Shown: positions 23,698-31,303, counted from the stretch's first letter. The stretch is 33,326 bases of DNA from Candidatus Methanoperedens sp. (GCA_028717345.1 JAQUNZ010000024.1:1-33326), one strand, 5' to 3'. The notes: generated from the sequence alone by a model not told the origin. Numbers and translations: made by a program.

Positions 23698-23725
23698 GTG
23701 TTACGAATATGCATTTTCGTAACAC
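23698..23725 (-). promoter_or_regulatory. Long near-perfect palindrome upstream of cbiM
   Basis: Arms GTGTTACGAA (23698-23707) and TTCGTAACAC (23716-23725) surround a spacer that holds ATGCAT on the same centre of symmetry (23711.5); only positions 23708 and 23715 break the symmetry. It lies just upstream of TATA candidates on the minus strand (TTTATAA about 23677-23684 and AATATATG about 23686-23693) and belongs to cbiM, since both flanking genes run leftward. It is most probably an operator of a metal-sensing repressor such as NikR or a cobalt regulator. Confidence 0.65.
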
Positions 23726-23812
23726 TCGTGATATGGCATAATAAATCGTTATAGTATATGAAGATTTGCCCGCCCTAACACAAGAGTTATTTCCATCCCG
23801 GTTTCGCGATCG

Positions 23813-24472
23813 CTATCTCCCAAACCTTCTCTGCCGCCTCTGGAAATCCCTGATAGCTCTCAGGAAATCTATTTTCCTGAAATCCAGCCAGTTCATATCA
23901 GTAAAATACAACTCTGAGTAAACTGCCTGCCATATGAGAAAATCCGTTAATCTTTTGCCGCCTGCTCTTATTACCAGGTCGGGCTCGAATTTGAACAACA
24001 GGTGGGATTCGATAACCTCTTCGTTTATGTCTTCGGGTTCCAGTGTGCCGCTCTCAACTTTTTTCATGATGTCTTTAACTGCACGCGTCAGTTCATATTT
24101 CCCACTGTATCCTAGCGAGATATCGATCCGCATACCATCTGTTTCCCGTATCTTTATTTCTTTATCAAGGCGGGTGATCACGTTGATATTTCGCGTTATT
24201 TCAGAAATCGCATTGGGTAATTCTGTTGAGAGCTTGAGGCATATCTTTTTACTCAACTCTTGTTTCAATTCGATAATACTGATATAAATGGTAACTATCT
24301 TAACACCATATTCTTTGCACCAGCAAACAAAAGAACGAATTTTGTCGTATCCCTCGTCAGCCAGAAGGTCGCTTTCCGATAGCACAAGGACAATATGTTT
24401 CGGTATTTCCTGGTTCTTTATGGCATTTTTCAGTTTCCATTCATACAATCCTGAAATAAGTCCCATGCCCAT
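23813..24472 (-). CDS. Cis-prenyltransferase homologue lacking catalytic Asp
   Basis: A 219-residue protein of the undecaprenyl diphosphate synthase family, from ATG 24470-24472 (an upstream ATG at 24511 is possible, but the family usually begins near ISGLYEWKL). The C-terminal half retains IRAGG...LTDFLIWQAVYSELYFTDMNWLDF and the RRQRRFG tail. The catalytic motif, normally HIAIIMDGNRRWA, reads HIVLVLSESDLLA: the Asp is Ser (residue 32) and the Gly-Asn pair is lost. It is probably a non-catalytic subunit of a heteromeric cis-prenyltransferase, as known in Methanosarcina mazei and eukaryotes (NgBR-type). Such enzymes make the dolichol-like lipid used in glycosylation. It is divergent from the DUF92 gene. 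Confidence 0.8.
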   Translation of the reverse strand: MGMGLISGLYEWKLKNAIKNQEIPKHIVLVLSESDLLADEGYDKIRSFVCWCKEYGVKIVTIYISIIELKQELSKKICLKLSTELPNAISEITRNINVITRLDKEIKIRETDGMRIDISLGYSGKYELTRAVKDIMKKVESGTLEPEDINEEVIESHLLFKFEPDLVIRAGGKRLTDFLIWQAVYSELYFTDMNWLDFRKIDFLRAIRDFQRRQRRFGR

Positions 24473-24522
24473 GTATTGGAAGTAAAGGATAAAGTATTTG
24501 CTTATTAGCATAGATTCTGTGA

Positions 24523-25872
24523 ATGATGAAGCTGACCCAGGAGTACAAAACGCAGTGCATATATATTTTTACAGGTCTGATCATCCTCTTCTTTCCATTC
24601 CTTCCATCATATTTTTTTATGCTGGTATTCTTTTGCGCAGCGCTTTTCATTTCCAGGGTCAGACCCGGCACAACTGTATTCCAGACGCTTGCCAGGGAAT
24701 CGGATATCAGGAAGGGAAGATTGAAGGGTCTTACATATCTTTTTCTGGTCATCGGATCACTTTTTTTAATAAGTTCGATAGTTGGACCTTCTAAATTCCC
24801 CATTTTCATAATTGGCGGAGCCCTTGCGATCACGACATTTGGGGACGGGGTCTCGGACATTATCAATATCCATGAAAGAAAAAAAAGCTCTGAAAAGGTC
24901 TATTCAGCTATATCAAGCGTTGTTTTCCTTATCTCAGGAGTTATTTTTACGTATCTGGCATGCGCCTGGATACTTGCATGGAAAGGAGAAATAATTCCGA
25001 ATGAACTGATATTTTTCCTTGCGGTTATTGGCGCTGTCACTGGCGCGCTTCTTGAATCCATGACCTACAATGAGGATAATATTGTCATCCCGTTCGGATC
25101 TGCCATGTCAATGTGGTTATTTTTCACGTTCAGTTACGGCTATCTGGTCGAATGGGTGTACTTCTTACAAGTCATCATCTTTGCGTTCGTGCTCGGATAC
25201 CTTGCTTACCGTATGAGGATAGCGGATATCTCAGCAATGCTCAGCGCCACACTGCTTGGTATAGTAATTATAATCTCCACTGACGTCTGGTGGTATCTTA
25301 TGCTTCTTGCGTTCTTTTTGCTTGGAGGTCTTTTCACCCGCTATAAATATGATTTCAAAAAATCGCGCGGGATAGCGGAATCCAAAGGCGGCGTCCGCGG
25401 CTACAAGAACGTGTTCAGCAATTCGCTGGCAGCGCTTGTGCTTGCTGTTGCTTTTAAGGTATTTCCAGATCATTCGATACTCCTGCTGCCGGCATATCTT
25501 GGTTCCATAGCCACTGCCACCGGAGACACGCTTGCAAGTGAGATAGGGCAGACCTGGAAAGGGGAGCCGCGTATGATCACAACGCTAAAAAAAGTCAAAC
25601 CGGGTACAGATGGGGGTGTAACCGTTCTTGGCGAGTGCGCAGCATTTGCAGGATCTGGCGCGATCGCTCTTTTGTCCCTGATGTTCATTAAGAATGACAT
25701 CAGTCTTGCACTTATCGTTCTTGCAGGAGGATTTATTGGCACGAACATCGATAGTGTGCTCGGTGCGACGCTCCAGCAGAAGGGTTATCTCTCCAACAAC
25801 GGGGTGAATCTTTTTGCCACGATATCAGGAGCGATCATTACGGCATTGATCTACAGTTCTTTGGGCTCGTAG
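24523..25872 (+). CDS. DUF92 polytopic membrane protein, isoprenoid kinase-like
   Basis: A 449-residue membrane protein with about 12 hydrophobic helices. The C-terminal half has the DUF92 signature: RGYKNVFSNSLAAL, TATGDTLASEIG and GTDGGVTVLGE; this family includes plant VTE6 phytyl-phosphate kinases. The N-terminal half has the GGALAITTFGDGVSDIINI segment typical of dolichol kinase-like proteins, so it may be a kinase of isoprenoid alcohols or phosphates. Its divergent partner is a cis-prenyltransferase subunit, which supports a role in lipid-carrier metabolism. The last 10 nt of the coding region (GGC TCG TAG) are also the acceptor stem of the tRNA-Arg gene. The function is inferred from family and context. 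Confidence 0.8.
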   Translation: MMKLTQEYKTQCIYIFTGLIILFFPFLPSYFFMLVFFCAALFISRVRPGTTVFQTLARESDIRKGRLKGLTYLFLVIGSLFLISSIVGPSKFPIFIIGGALAITTFGDGVSDIINIHERKKSSEKVYSAISSVVFLISGVIFTYLACAWILAWKGEIIPNELIFFLAVIGAVTGALLESMTYNEDNIVIPFGSAMSMWLFFTFSYGYLVEWVYFLQVIIFAFVLGYLAYRMRIADISAMLSATLLGIVIIISTDVWWYLMLLAFFLLGGLFTRYKYDFKKSRGIAESKGGVRGYKNVFSNSLAALVLAVAFKVFPDHSILLLPAYLGSIATATGDTLASEIGQTWKGEPRMITTLKKVKPGTDGGVTVLGECAAFAGSGAIALLSLMFIKNDISLALIVLAGGFIGTNIDSVLGATLQQKGYLSNNGVNLFATISGAIITALIYSSLGS

Positions 25873-25936
25873 TATAGTCCGGATAGTACATGGGCCTCCG
25901 GAGCCTATGACTCGGGTTCAAATCCCGACGAGCCCG
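25863..25936 (+). tRNA. tRNA-Arg (anticodon CCG)
   Basis: A full cloverleaf: acceptor stem GGGCTCG / CGAGCCC (25863-25869 and 25929-25935), D stem GTAT / GTAC, anticodon stem TGGGC / GCCTA with the loop CTCCGGA, so anticodon CCG at 25898-25900, which reads the CGG arginine codon. The T arm is TCGGG TTCAAAT CCCGA. The discriminator base is G25936, and no CCA is encoded. The 5' end overlaps the DUF92 coding region by 10 nt, an unusual sharing of sequence. Confidence 0.95.
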
Positions 25937-26047
25937 TTAATGACCTACACCGAGAGAAGCAAACACCAGGACAACAGTCAATATCAGACCTGTAACTGAA
26001 ATACACGCCCAGATAATATATCCTGGCAACACTAATGAAGATTTCAT
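25937..26047 (-). CDS. Small single-helix membrane protein
   Basis: A 36-residue ORF: MKSSLVLPGY, then a hydrophobic helix (IIWACISVTGLILTVVLVFA) and SLGVGH. A GAGGTGA ribosome-binding site lies 5 nt upstream of ATG 26045-26047, and a TATA-like TTTATATG lies near 26080-26090. It ends exactly against the 3' end of the tRNA gene. Small membrane proteins of this form are common in Methanosarcinales, but the family is not recognised. Confidence 0.55.
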   Translation of the reverse strand: MKSSLVLPGYIIWACISVTGLILTVVLVFASLGVGH

Positions 26048-26091
26048 ATACTCACCTCATTTTCAATGAGAAGTACATACATATAAAAGCT

Positions 26092-26117
26092 GCTAAAAAA
26101 ATTAAAACAAAAAAAAG
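26092..26117 (-). terminator. T-rich terminator after MC1
   Basis: Downstream of the MC1 stop the minus strand reads a long U run (TCTTTTTTTTGTTTTAATTTTTTTA), the typical archaeal intrinsic termination signal. No hairpin is required. Confidence 0.6.
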
Positions 26118-26125
26118 AGAGAGAA

Positions 26126-26416
26126 TTAAACTTTCTTAAGTTTATCAATCCCAACTTTCTTAACATTGGGCTTGTTTATCTTATCCGGCATCCATTTCGG
26201 TTTGTTCTTTGGAGCCGTAACAACTTCTCTCCAGCCTTTGTATATGTGTAATTTCTTGGTCCCTCTTTCTCTTAACCTGATCTCAACCGGTTTCGACTTG
26301 GTTCCCTTGCTGCGGTTTGCAGCCTTCAATGCTGCCTGACGCGGCTGGTTACCTGTGAATACTCCAGTCTCTTTTCCATTCTTTTCCCTTAATACATAAT
26401 TTCTGGTTTTCGCCAT
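26126..26416 (-). CDS. Archaeal chromatin protein MC1
   Basis: A 96-residue protein matching MC1, the small architectural DNA-binding protein of Methanosarcinales and haloarchaea. TRNYVLREKNGKETGVFTG, QPRQAALKAANR, IRLRERGTKKLHIYKGW and APKNKPKWMP are its highly conserved segments; the last includes the tryptophan that packs in the DNA-bending face. MC1 bends DNA sharply and compacts the chromosome. The start ATG 26414-26416 is favoured over the one 9 nt earlier because the GGGGT ribosome-binding site has proper spacing only from it. The promoter TATA box is at 26473-26480, and a 6-bp inverted repeat (26431-26447) lies in the leader. Confidence 0.95.
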   Translation of the reverse strand: MAKTRNYVLREKNGKETGVFTGNQPRQAALKAANRSKGTKSKPVEIRLRERGTKKLHIYKGWREVVTAPKNKPKWMPDKINKPNVKKVGIDKLKKV

Positions 26417-26430
26417 ATTTTTCATACCCC

Positions 26431-26447
26431 GACAACGATTTGTTGTC
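26431..26447 (-). promoter_or_regulatory. Hairpin / inverted repeat in the MC1 leader
   Basis: GACAAC (26431-26436) and GTTGTC (26442-26447) flank 5 nt. The repeat lies directly between the expected transcription start (about 26449) and the MC1 start, so it could be a repressor operator at +1 or an RNA stem that limits translation. Confidence 0.45.
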
Positions 26448-26472
26448 TTATCATTTAATTCTTCATGCTACT

Positions 26473-26480
26473 ATATAAAT
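26473..26480 (-). promoter_or_regulatory. TATA box of MC1
   Basis: Minus strand ATTTATAT (in AAATTTATATAG) lies about 60 nt before the MC1 start codon and fits a start near 26449. The gap 26426-26579 also carries the promoter of the DsrE-like gene in the other direction (AATTATAT near 26527). Confidence 0.55.
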
Positions 26481-26579
26481 TTAACTCAAAAACCAGCGCC
26501 TTTGCATATTGATTTGCAGGTAAAGTAATTATATCGGAAAACGTATTTACTATTATACTGACTAAAGAACGGAGGTTAA

Positions 26580-26939
26580 ATGACAAACTTGCTTTATGTC
26601 CAGACAAGCGGAATTGACACACCAGAACGCCTGTATTCGCCTTTTATCCTTGCGCAGACCGCAAAAGCGATGGGTATAGAGGCAACGATATATTTTCTCG
26701 GGACCGGGATCACTGTCGTAAAAAAAGGCAATGCTGAAAAGATCAAGATCGGGCAATTCCCATCTCTCAAAGATGTAATGGAGCAGACCATAAAAGCGGG
26801 AGTAAAGCTCATGGTATGCGAGCAAAGCTGCCAGCTTATTAATCTTGGAAGGGGCGAATTTGTCCCGGCAGCTGAGATAGTTGGCGCAGCAACGCTCAAC
26901 GATCTTGTGCTTGAGGCAGATGGAACAATGTGGTTCTAA
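26580..26939 (+). CDS. DsrE/DsrF-like sulfur-relay protein
   Basis: A 119-residue alpha/beta protein of the DsrE/DsrF/TusD type. The first strand (NLLYVQTSG), helix (SPFILAQTAKAMG) and second strand (EATIYFLGTGI) form the family core; VCEQSCQLI places cysteines at 80 and 84, the position of the sulfur-carrying cysteine in the family. A GGAGG ribosome-binding site precedes the start. It lies 54 nt upstream of the cysteine desulfurase homologue and then the scaffold, so it probably carries persulfide or receives sulfur in this cassette. Its direct sulfur donor is not known. Confidence 0.82.
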   Translation: MTNLLYVQTSGIDTPERLYSPFILAQTAKAMGIEATIYFLGTGITVVKKGNAEKIKIGQFPSLKDVMEQTIKAGVKLMVCEQSCQLINLGRGEFVPAAEIVGAATLNDLVLEADGTMWF

Positions 26940-26993
26940 GAGGTATTATGAAGGGACAGGCGGATCTAGACCAATAATTTTTCGAGTGAGACA

Positions 26994-28157
26994 ATGAGAA
27001 AGGTTTACATGGATCACGGTTCTGCTTCACCTGTTGATGCACGTGTGCTTGAAGCCATAATGCCGTATTTTGATATGGATGTCGGGAATCCCTCATCCCT
27101 CCATTCGGCAGGACGGAAAGCAAAAAGAGAGCTTGAAGCGGCGCGCACAGCAGTTGCAAAGTTGATCGGCGCACCCTCTTCGAACTCCATCATTTTCACA
27201 TCATGCGCAACAGAATCGAACAACCTTGCGCTTCGGGGTGCAGCATTGCGGTATAAGGATAAGGGAAACCACATCATCACAACTTCGATCGAGCATATGT
27301 CAGTGATGAATACACTGAAAGACCTGCAGAGAAGCGGGTTTGAGGTCACTTATATCCCTGTGGATAAAGACGGGCTTGTAGATGCCGAACGAATAAAGAA
27401 AGCAATAACAGATAAGACTATCCTCATTTCTGTGATGTACGCAAATGGCGAGATCGGGACAATCCAGCCCATACGCGAGATCGGTGCAATAGCATCGGAT
27501 AAAAAGATAATGTTCCATGTTGATGGGACAGCAGCAGTTGGAAAAGTGCCTGTCAATGTGGAAGAAGAACGTATTGACCTTCTTACCATTTCCTCCAATG
27601 ATATGAACGGACCCAAAGGCGCAGGCGCTCTATATATTAAGCAGGGCGTAAGGCTGATACCTTTCATGCTGGGAGGAGGGCAGGAATTCGGGATGAGAAG
27701 CGGTTCTGAGAACATCCCCGGCATAGTCGGGATGGGAAAAGCTGCGGATATCGCTGGAAAAGAGATGATAACTGAAGGCGCGCGTCTCATCAAAATGCGC
27801 GACAGGCTTATAGATAATATCCTGAAGCTTGAATATACGTATCTTACAGGTCACAGGACAAAACGCCTTCCGAACAATGCAAGTTTCAGGTTCAGCTTCA
27901 TAGAAGGAGAAAGTATCATACTTCAGCTCAACGATATGGGGATCACTGCAAGTACAGGCTCGGCGTGCTCTTCAAAGACCCTTGAACCGTCGCATGTACT
28001 CATTGCTACCGGACTCAGGCACGAAGAGGCTCATGGCTCGCTTCTGCTCACTCTTGGAAGATCAAATTCAGAAGAAGATGTAGATTATGTGATAAAGAGC
28101 GTCCCTGAGATCGTGACTCGTCTCAGGGCATTATCGCCCCTTTATCCAGCAAAGTAG
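26994..28157 (+). CDS. iscS: IscS/NifS-type cysteine desulfurase homologue without PLP lysine
   Basis: A 387-residue fold-type I PLP enzyme with the usual NifS/IscS layout. The stretch CATESNNLALRG (71-82), the HVDG strand (175-178, normally HVDAVQ), NGPKGAGALY and the mobile-loop cysteine GSACSS (Cys325) are all present. The PLP-binding lysine, normally within S-x-H-K, is replaced: the segment reads ISSNDMNGPKG with Asp at 203. Archaeoglobus fulgidus IscS has the same Asp and binds PLP non-covalently with little or no desulfurase activity, while still forming an IscS-IscU cluster complex. So this protein probably acts as a cluster ligand or sulfide-fed assembler. It is followed by the IscU fusion after 8 nt. 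Confidence 0.9.
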   Translation: MRKVYMDHGSASPVDARVLEAIMPYFDMDVGNPSSLHSAGRKAKRELEAARTAVAKLIGAPSSNSIIFTSCATESNNLALRGAALRYKDKGNHIITTSIEHMSVMNTLKDLQRSGFEVTYIPVDKDGLVDAERIKKAITDKTILISVMYANGEIGTIQPIREIGAIASDKKIMFHVDGTAAVGKVPVNVEEERIDLLTISSNDMNGPKGAGALYIKQGVRLIPFMLGGGQEFGMRSGSENIPGIVGMGKAADIAGKEMITEGARLIKMRDRLIDNILKLEYTYLTGHRTKRLPNNASFRFSFIEGESIILQLNDMGITASTGSACSSKTLEPSHVLIATGLRHEEAHGSLLLTLGRSNSEEDVDYVIKSVPEIVTRLRALSPLYPAK

Positions 28158-28165
28158 GTGAAAAC

Positions 28166-29500
28166 ATGGCAGAACAATTCGAATATTCAGAGAAGGTGAT
28201 GGATCATTTCAGGAACCCGAGGAACGTCGGGGAGGTTAAAAACGCCGACGGCATCGGAAGAGTAGGGAATCCTGTTTGCGGCGACCTGATGGAGATCCAG
28301 ATAAAAGTCGAGAACAATATATTGAAAGACGTGAAGTTCAAGACTTTCGGCTGCGGCTCAGCCATTGCCACAAGCAGCATGATTACTGAAATGGCAATTG
28401 GTAAGACGCTTGAGGAAGCACTCAAGATAACGCGCGGGGACGTGGCGGCTGAACTTGATGGTCTTCCTCCCATCAAGATGCACTGCTCCAACCTTGCGGC
28501 TGATGCTCTCCATGCAGCCATAAAAGATTACATGGCAAAAAAGGAAGAGAAGGCAAAAATAGAGGCAGAAAAATATGATTTTGATGTGATCGTGGTCGGC
28601 GGAGGTCCTGGCGGGCTGACGACAGGAATACTGTGCGCCTACAGGGGACTTAAAACCGCAATTTTCGAGGCTTCAAGCTGGGGAGGGATACTCTCGTGGC
28701 TGTGCCCGACAAAAATGATAGAGAACTTTCCGGGACTGAGTGAAAGAACAACATGCAAAGACCTTGTTGATACATGGGTGAGCGAGGCTGGGAAGCTCAA
28801 AGTGGAATTAAAGAAGGAGCGTGTAAATGAGATCACGAAGGATCTGAAAGTCATCGCAGAAAGCGGTGAATACAGAAGCAAGATCATAGTCCTGGCAACA
28901 GGGAGTTCTCCGTCAATAGCAGGCGTAAAAGGCGAGGAGAAGTTCAGCAAGGATGACAGGGGCGTCTATTATTATGTGACAAACCCCGCGAAATTCGCGG
29001 GGAAGCGGGTTCTCATCGTGGGCGGGGGGAGCTCTGCCGTGGATGCTGCGCTTTCCATAATCGAGACAGCAGACCTGATAACCATAGCACACAGACATAA
29101 TGAACTGCGCGCGGTAGGACATAAGATAGAGCGCCTTAAGGCAAGCGATAAGATCAAGATCCTGTATGATACCGAACTTGTAGAAATAACAGGCGCAGAA
29201 AAGGTAGAGAAAGCCATCATGCGGGATTTGAAAGAAGATGAGAACATCCAGCAGGTTGTGGATTCAGTTATACTTGCTGTTGGCATGACGCCGAATACCG
29301 AGATATTCAAGAAGCTCGGCATAGAGATGGATGAGAAGGGGTATATAAAGACTGACAAGACCCAGAAGACGAATATCAATGGTATCTACGCTGTGGGAGA
29401 CATTGCTTCCGATCTTGCGTTAGTTGTGATGGCTGTGGCGCATGGAGCTACGGTGGCGCATAATGCGTATATAGAACTCAGGAAGCCTTATTGGAGATGA
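28166..29500 (+). CDS. IscU scaffold fused to thioredoxin-reductase-like flavoprotein
   Basis: A 444-residue two-domain protein. Residues about 1-125 are an IscU/NifU scaffold: GNPVCGD (Cys38, Asp40), FGCGSAIA (Cys63) and MHCSNLAADAL (Cys107), the three cluster-holding cysteines plus the Asp. Residues about 138-444 are a thioredoxin-reductase-like domain with VVGGGPGG (FAD, 143-150), VGGGSSAV (NAD(P)H, 285-292) and YAVGDIAS at the end. The redox CxxC is missing (the segment reads YYYVTNPAKFAGK), so it is more like a ferredoxin/flavin reductase of the YumC type. A flavin reductase covalently joined to a scaffold could give electrons for cluster formation. It is directly coupled to the lysine-less IscS. 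Confidence 0.93.
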   Translation: MAEQFEYSEKVMDHFRNPRNVGEVKNADGIGRVGNPVCGDLMEIQIKVENNILKDVKFKTFGCGSAIATSSMITEMAIGKTLEEALKITRGDVAAELDGLPPIKMHCSNLAADALHAAIKDYMAKKEEKAKIEAEKYDFDVIVVGGGPGGLTTGILCAYRGLKTAIFEASSWGGILSWLCPTKMIENFPGLSERTTCKDLVDTWVSEAGKLKVELKKERVNEITKDLKVIAESGEYRSKIIVLATGSSPSIAGVKGEEKFSKDDRGVYYYVTNPAKFAGKRVLIVGGGSSAVDAALSIIETADLITIAHRHNELRAVGHKIERLKASDKIKILYDTELVEITGAEKVEKAIMRDLKEDENIQQVVDSVILAVGMTPNTEIFKKLGIEMDEKGYIKTDKTQKTNINGIYAVGDIASDLALVVMAVAHGATVAHNAYIELRKPYWR

Positions 29501-29521
29501 TTATCATAAATCAAATAAGTA

Positions 29522-29530
29522 TATATTTTA
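29522..29530 (+). promoter_or_regulatory. TATA box before the KaiC-like gene
   Basis: TATATTTTA lies about 40 nt before the KaiC-like start and would initiate near 29552, giving a short leader of about 15 nt with GGTGAT as ribosome-binding site (29555-29560). Confidence 0.5.
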
Positions 29531-29566
29531 ATAAGTAAAATACTCATATCTTACGGTGATATGCAC

Positions 29567-30334
29567 ATGCCCGATACAAACCAATCAACAAACCTGGAAC
29601 GTGTTCCTACTGATATTCCGGGTTTTGATGAATTATGTGATGGGGGTCTATTGAGAAAACGAACCTACCTTGTATCAGGTACTGCAGGTGCAGGCAAGAC
29701 CATATTCGGCATACAGTTCCTATATAACGGCATTACAAAACACGGTGAGAGCGGCATTTATTTGTCTACTGAAGAAGCACCTGTGAATGTCAGGGAGAAT
29801 GTAAAACCGTTCGGATGGGACTTAAAGGGTCTTGAGGACGAAGGAAAACTTGCGATAATCGATGCGCGCTCTGTTAGATTTGGAAGATCTTCGGCTAATA
29901 AATCCGTTGATATCGAGCCTTTAGAAATACGTTCGATCATGGAAAAGATCCTGACAAAACAAGAAGATATCGATGCAAAAAGGGTATTAGTTGGGGGGGC
30001 TGCATCTATCGGTATTTCTCTTGAGGATCCTTCAAAGATAAGGATAGGATTTATGAAGTTAAGCAGAACCCTTGAAATCCTTGGATTGACCTCCCTTATC
30101 ATCTGCGAGACCATCGATGACAGTACAACAAGCAGGTTCGGGGTTGAATCATTCGTTACTGATGGAACCATATTGATGTCCAATCAGCGAATGGATAATG
30201 TAAGGGTAAGAAGTATTGAAATAATCCAGATGAAAGGCTCTACACACAGCCAGACCACTCATCCGTATGAAATAACCCCGAAAGGAATAGTTGTGCATCC
30301 GTATGAAGACGTCTATTCATCCAAAAGACGTTGA
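29567..30334 (+). CDS. KaiC-like RecA-family ATPase
   Basis: A 255-residue single-domain KaiC/RadA-like protein. IPGFDELCDGGLLRKRTYLVSGTAGAGKT combines the KaiC entry motif and Walker A (about 37-44); LSTEE (about 68) and the following GW/IDAR elements match the family. There is a typical KaiC-like mid region (SKIRIGFMKLSRTLEILGLTSLIICE, Walker B) and a C-terminal PYEITPKGIVVHPYE, which is the KaiC-family end. ATG 29567 is favoured, as GGTGAT lies 6 nt upstream, but ATG 29561 is possible. Archaeal KaiC-like proteins take part in signalling and motility control by partner binding. The 319-residue protein downstream (9 nt gap) is a probable partner. Confidence 0.85.
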   Translation: MPDTNQSTNLERVPTDIPGFDELCDGGLLRKRTYLVSGTAGAGKTIFGIQFLYNGITKHGESGIYLSTEEAPVNVRENVKPFGWDLKGLEDEGKLAIIDARSVRFGRSSANKSVDIEPLEIRSIMEKILTKQEDIDAKRVLVGGAASIGISLEDPSKIRIGFMKLSRTLEILGLTSLIICETIDDSTTSRFGVESFVTDGTILMSNQRMDNVRVRSIEIIQMKGSTHSQTTHPYEITPKGIVVHPYEDVYSSKRR

Positions 30335-30343
30335 AGGAAAAAA

Positions 30344-31303
30344 ATGCCAATAGCAACCGAGTTCTTAAAATATTGTACTCAATATCTTGATGATAATATG
30401 GGGGGAATATCTGAAGGTGTCATTAATAAGATACAGTCAAGAAAAAATTTGAATGACACGTCAAATATTAACGATGTTATGGAATTTATCGGTTTGCTTG
30501 AAAACAGCATTGGCGTAATCTCAGGTAAGAACAATGCAATTACAATATGCAAACATCTAAGGGAGAAAACTATGGAGCTTAACCTTGCCAATGAAACCGA
30601 TGAATTACACAATACCCTCAGGAACGAGGCATCTGATATCAACATCAATGAATTTTTAGCAAGGATAAATGCAGTTAATTTTCTCAACGATCTACGACCG
30701 ATAGATAAAACTGAGAAACAAACATTATCTGAGATGCATGCGGATATGGATGGATTTTTATCAAAAAATGTTATTCCGGCAGAAAGTGAAATCACAGAAT
30801 TTTCAGAAGAACTGGCTTTGAAATATCATGTTGATGTGCCAAAAATAAAGAAAGATATCATTGAAAAAGTTAAAGTTAATTTCAAGAATGAGATCAACAA
30901 GAAAGCGATTAAAACTGAAATAAACAAATTCCTGTTTAGATACCCTGTGCCCTCAAAAGAAGATATAGATGATTTTGTGAATTATTTCAATTTATTAAAA
31001 TTCACTTATTCTGAAGCACAAATTAGAGAGCAAATTGAGACTGAAAGACTTTACCTAAAATTCCAGGACCCGGTTTTACCTGAGAAAATCTCTGAATTTG
31101 ACCAGTTAATAGACCAGATAAAAGGATACAGGGATAAGAACGACATCATCAGAATACTGGAAGAGAAAGAAATCAGTTATCTTATTAAAGATGAGACCCG
31201 GGCATCTGATAAATTTTTAATTGAGTTAGTTGAACAAATAACCCTGTTTGAAAAAGATCCAGTGGGAGGCGCTTATCTTAATCACCTGGTCAGGGAAAAT
31301 TAG
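30344..31303 (+). CDS. Helical protein of unknown function, KaiC partner
   Basis: A 319-residue, strongly charged, almost fully helical protein with no signal peptide or membrane helix and no recognised motif. A weak internal repeat is suggested by INKFLFRYPVPSKEDIDDFVNYF, NEFLARINAVNFL and SEFSEELALKYHV segments. It starts 9 nt after the KaiC-like gene and uses a GGA-rich ribosome-binding site, so the two are co-transcribed. Small KaiC-like ATPases usually work with a dedicated partner, and this gene is the obvious candidate; the function is not known. The nrdJ frame opens before its stop. Confidence 0.7.
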   Translation: MPIATEFLKYCTQYLDDNMGGISEGVINKIQSRKNLNDTSNINDVMEFIGLLENSIGVISGKNNAITICKHLREKTMELNLANETDELHNTLRNEASDININEFLARINAVNFLNDLRPIDKTEKQTLSEMHADMDGFLSKNVIPAESEITEFSEELALKYHVDVPKIKKDIIEKVKVNFKNEINKKAIKTEINKFLFRYPVPSKEDIDDFVNYFNLLKFTYSEAQIREQIETERLYLKFQDPVLPEKISEFDQLIDQIKGYRDKNDIIRILEEKEISYLIKDETRASDKFLIELVEQITLFEKDPVGGAYLNHLVREN

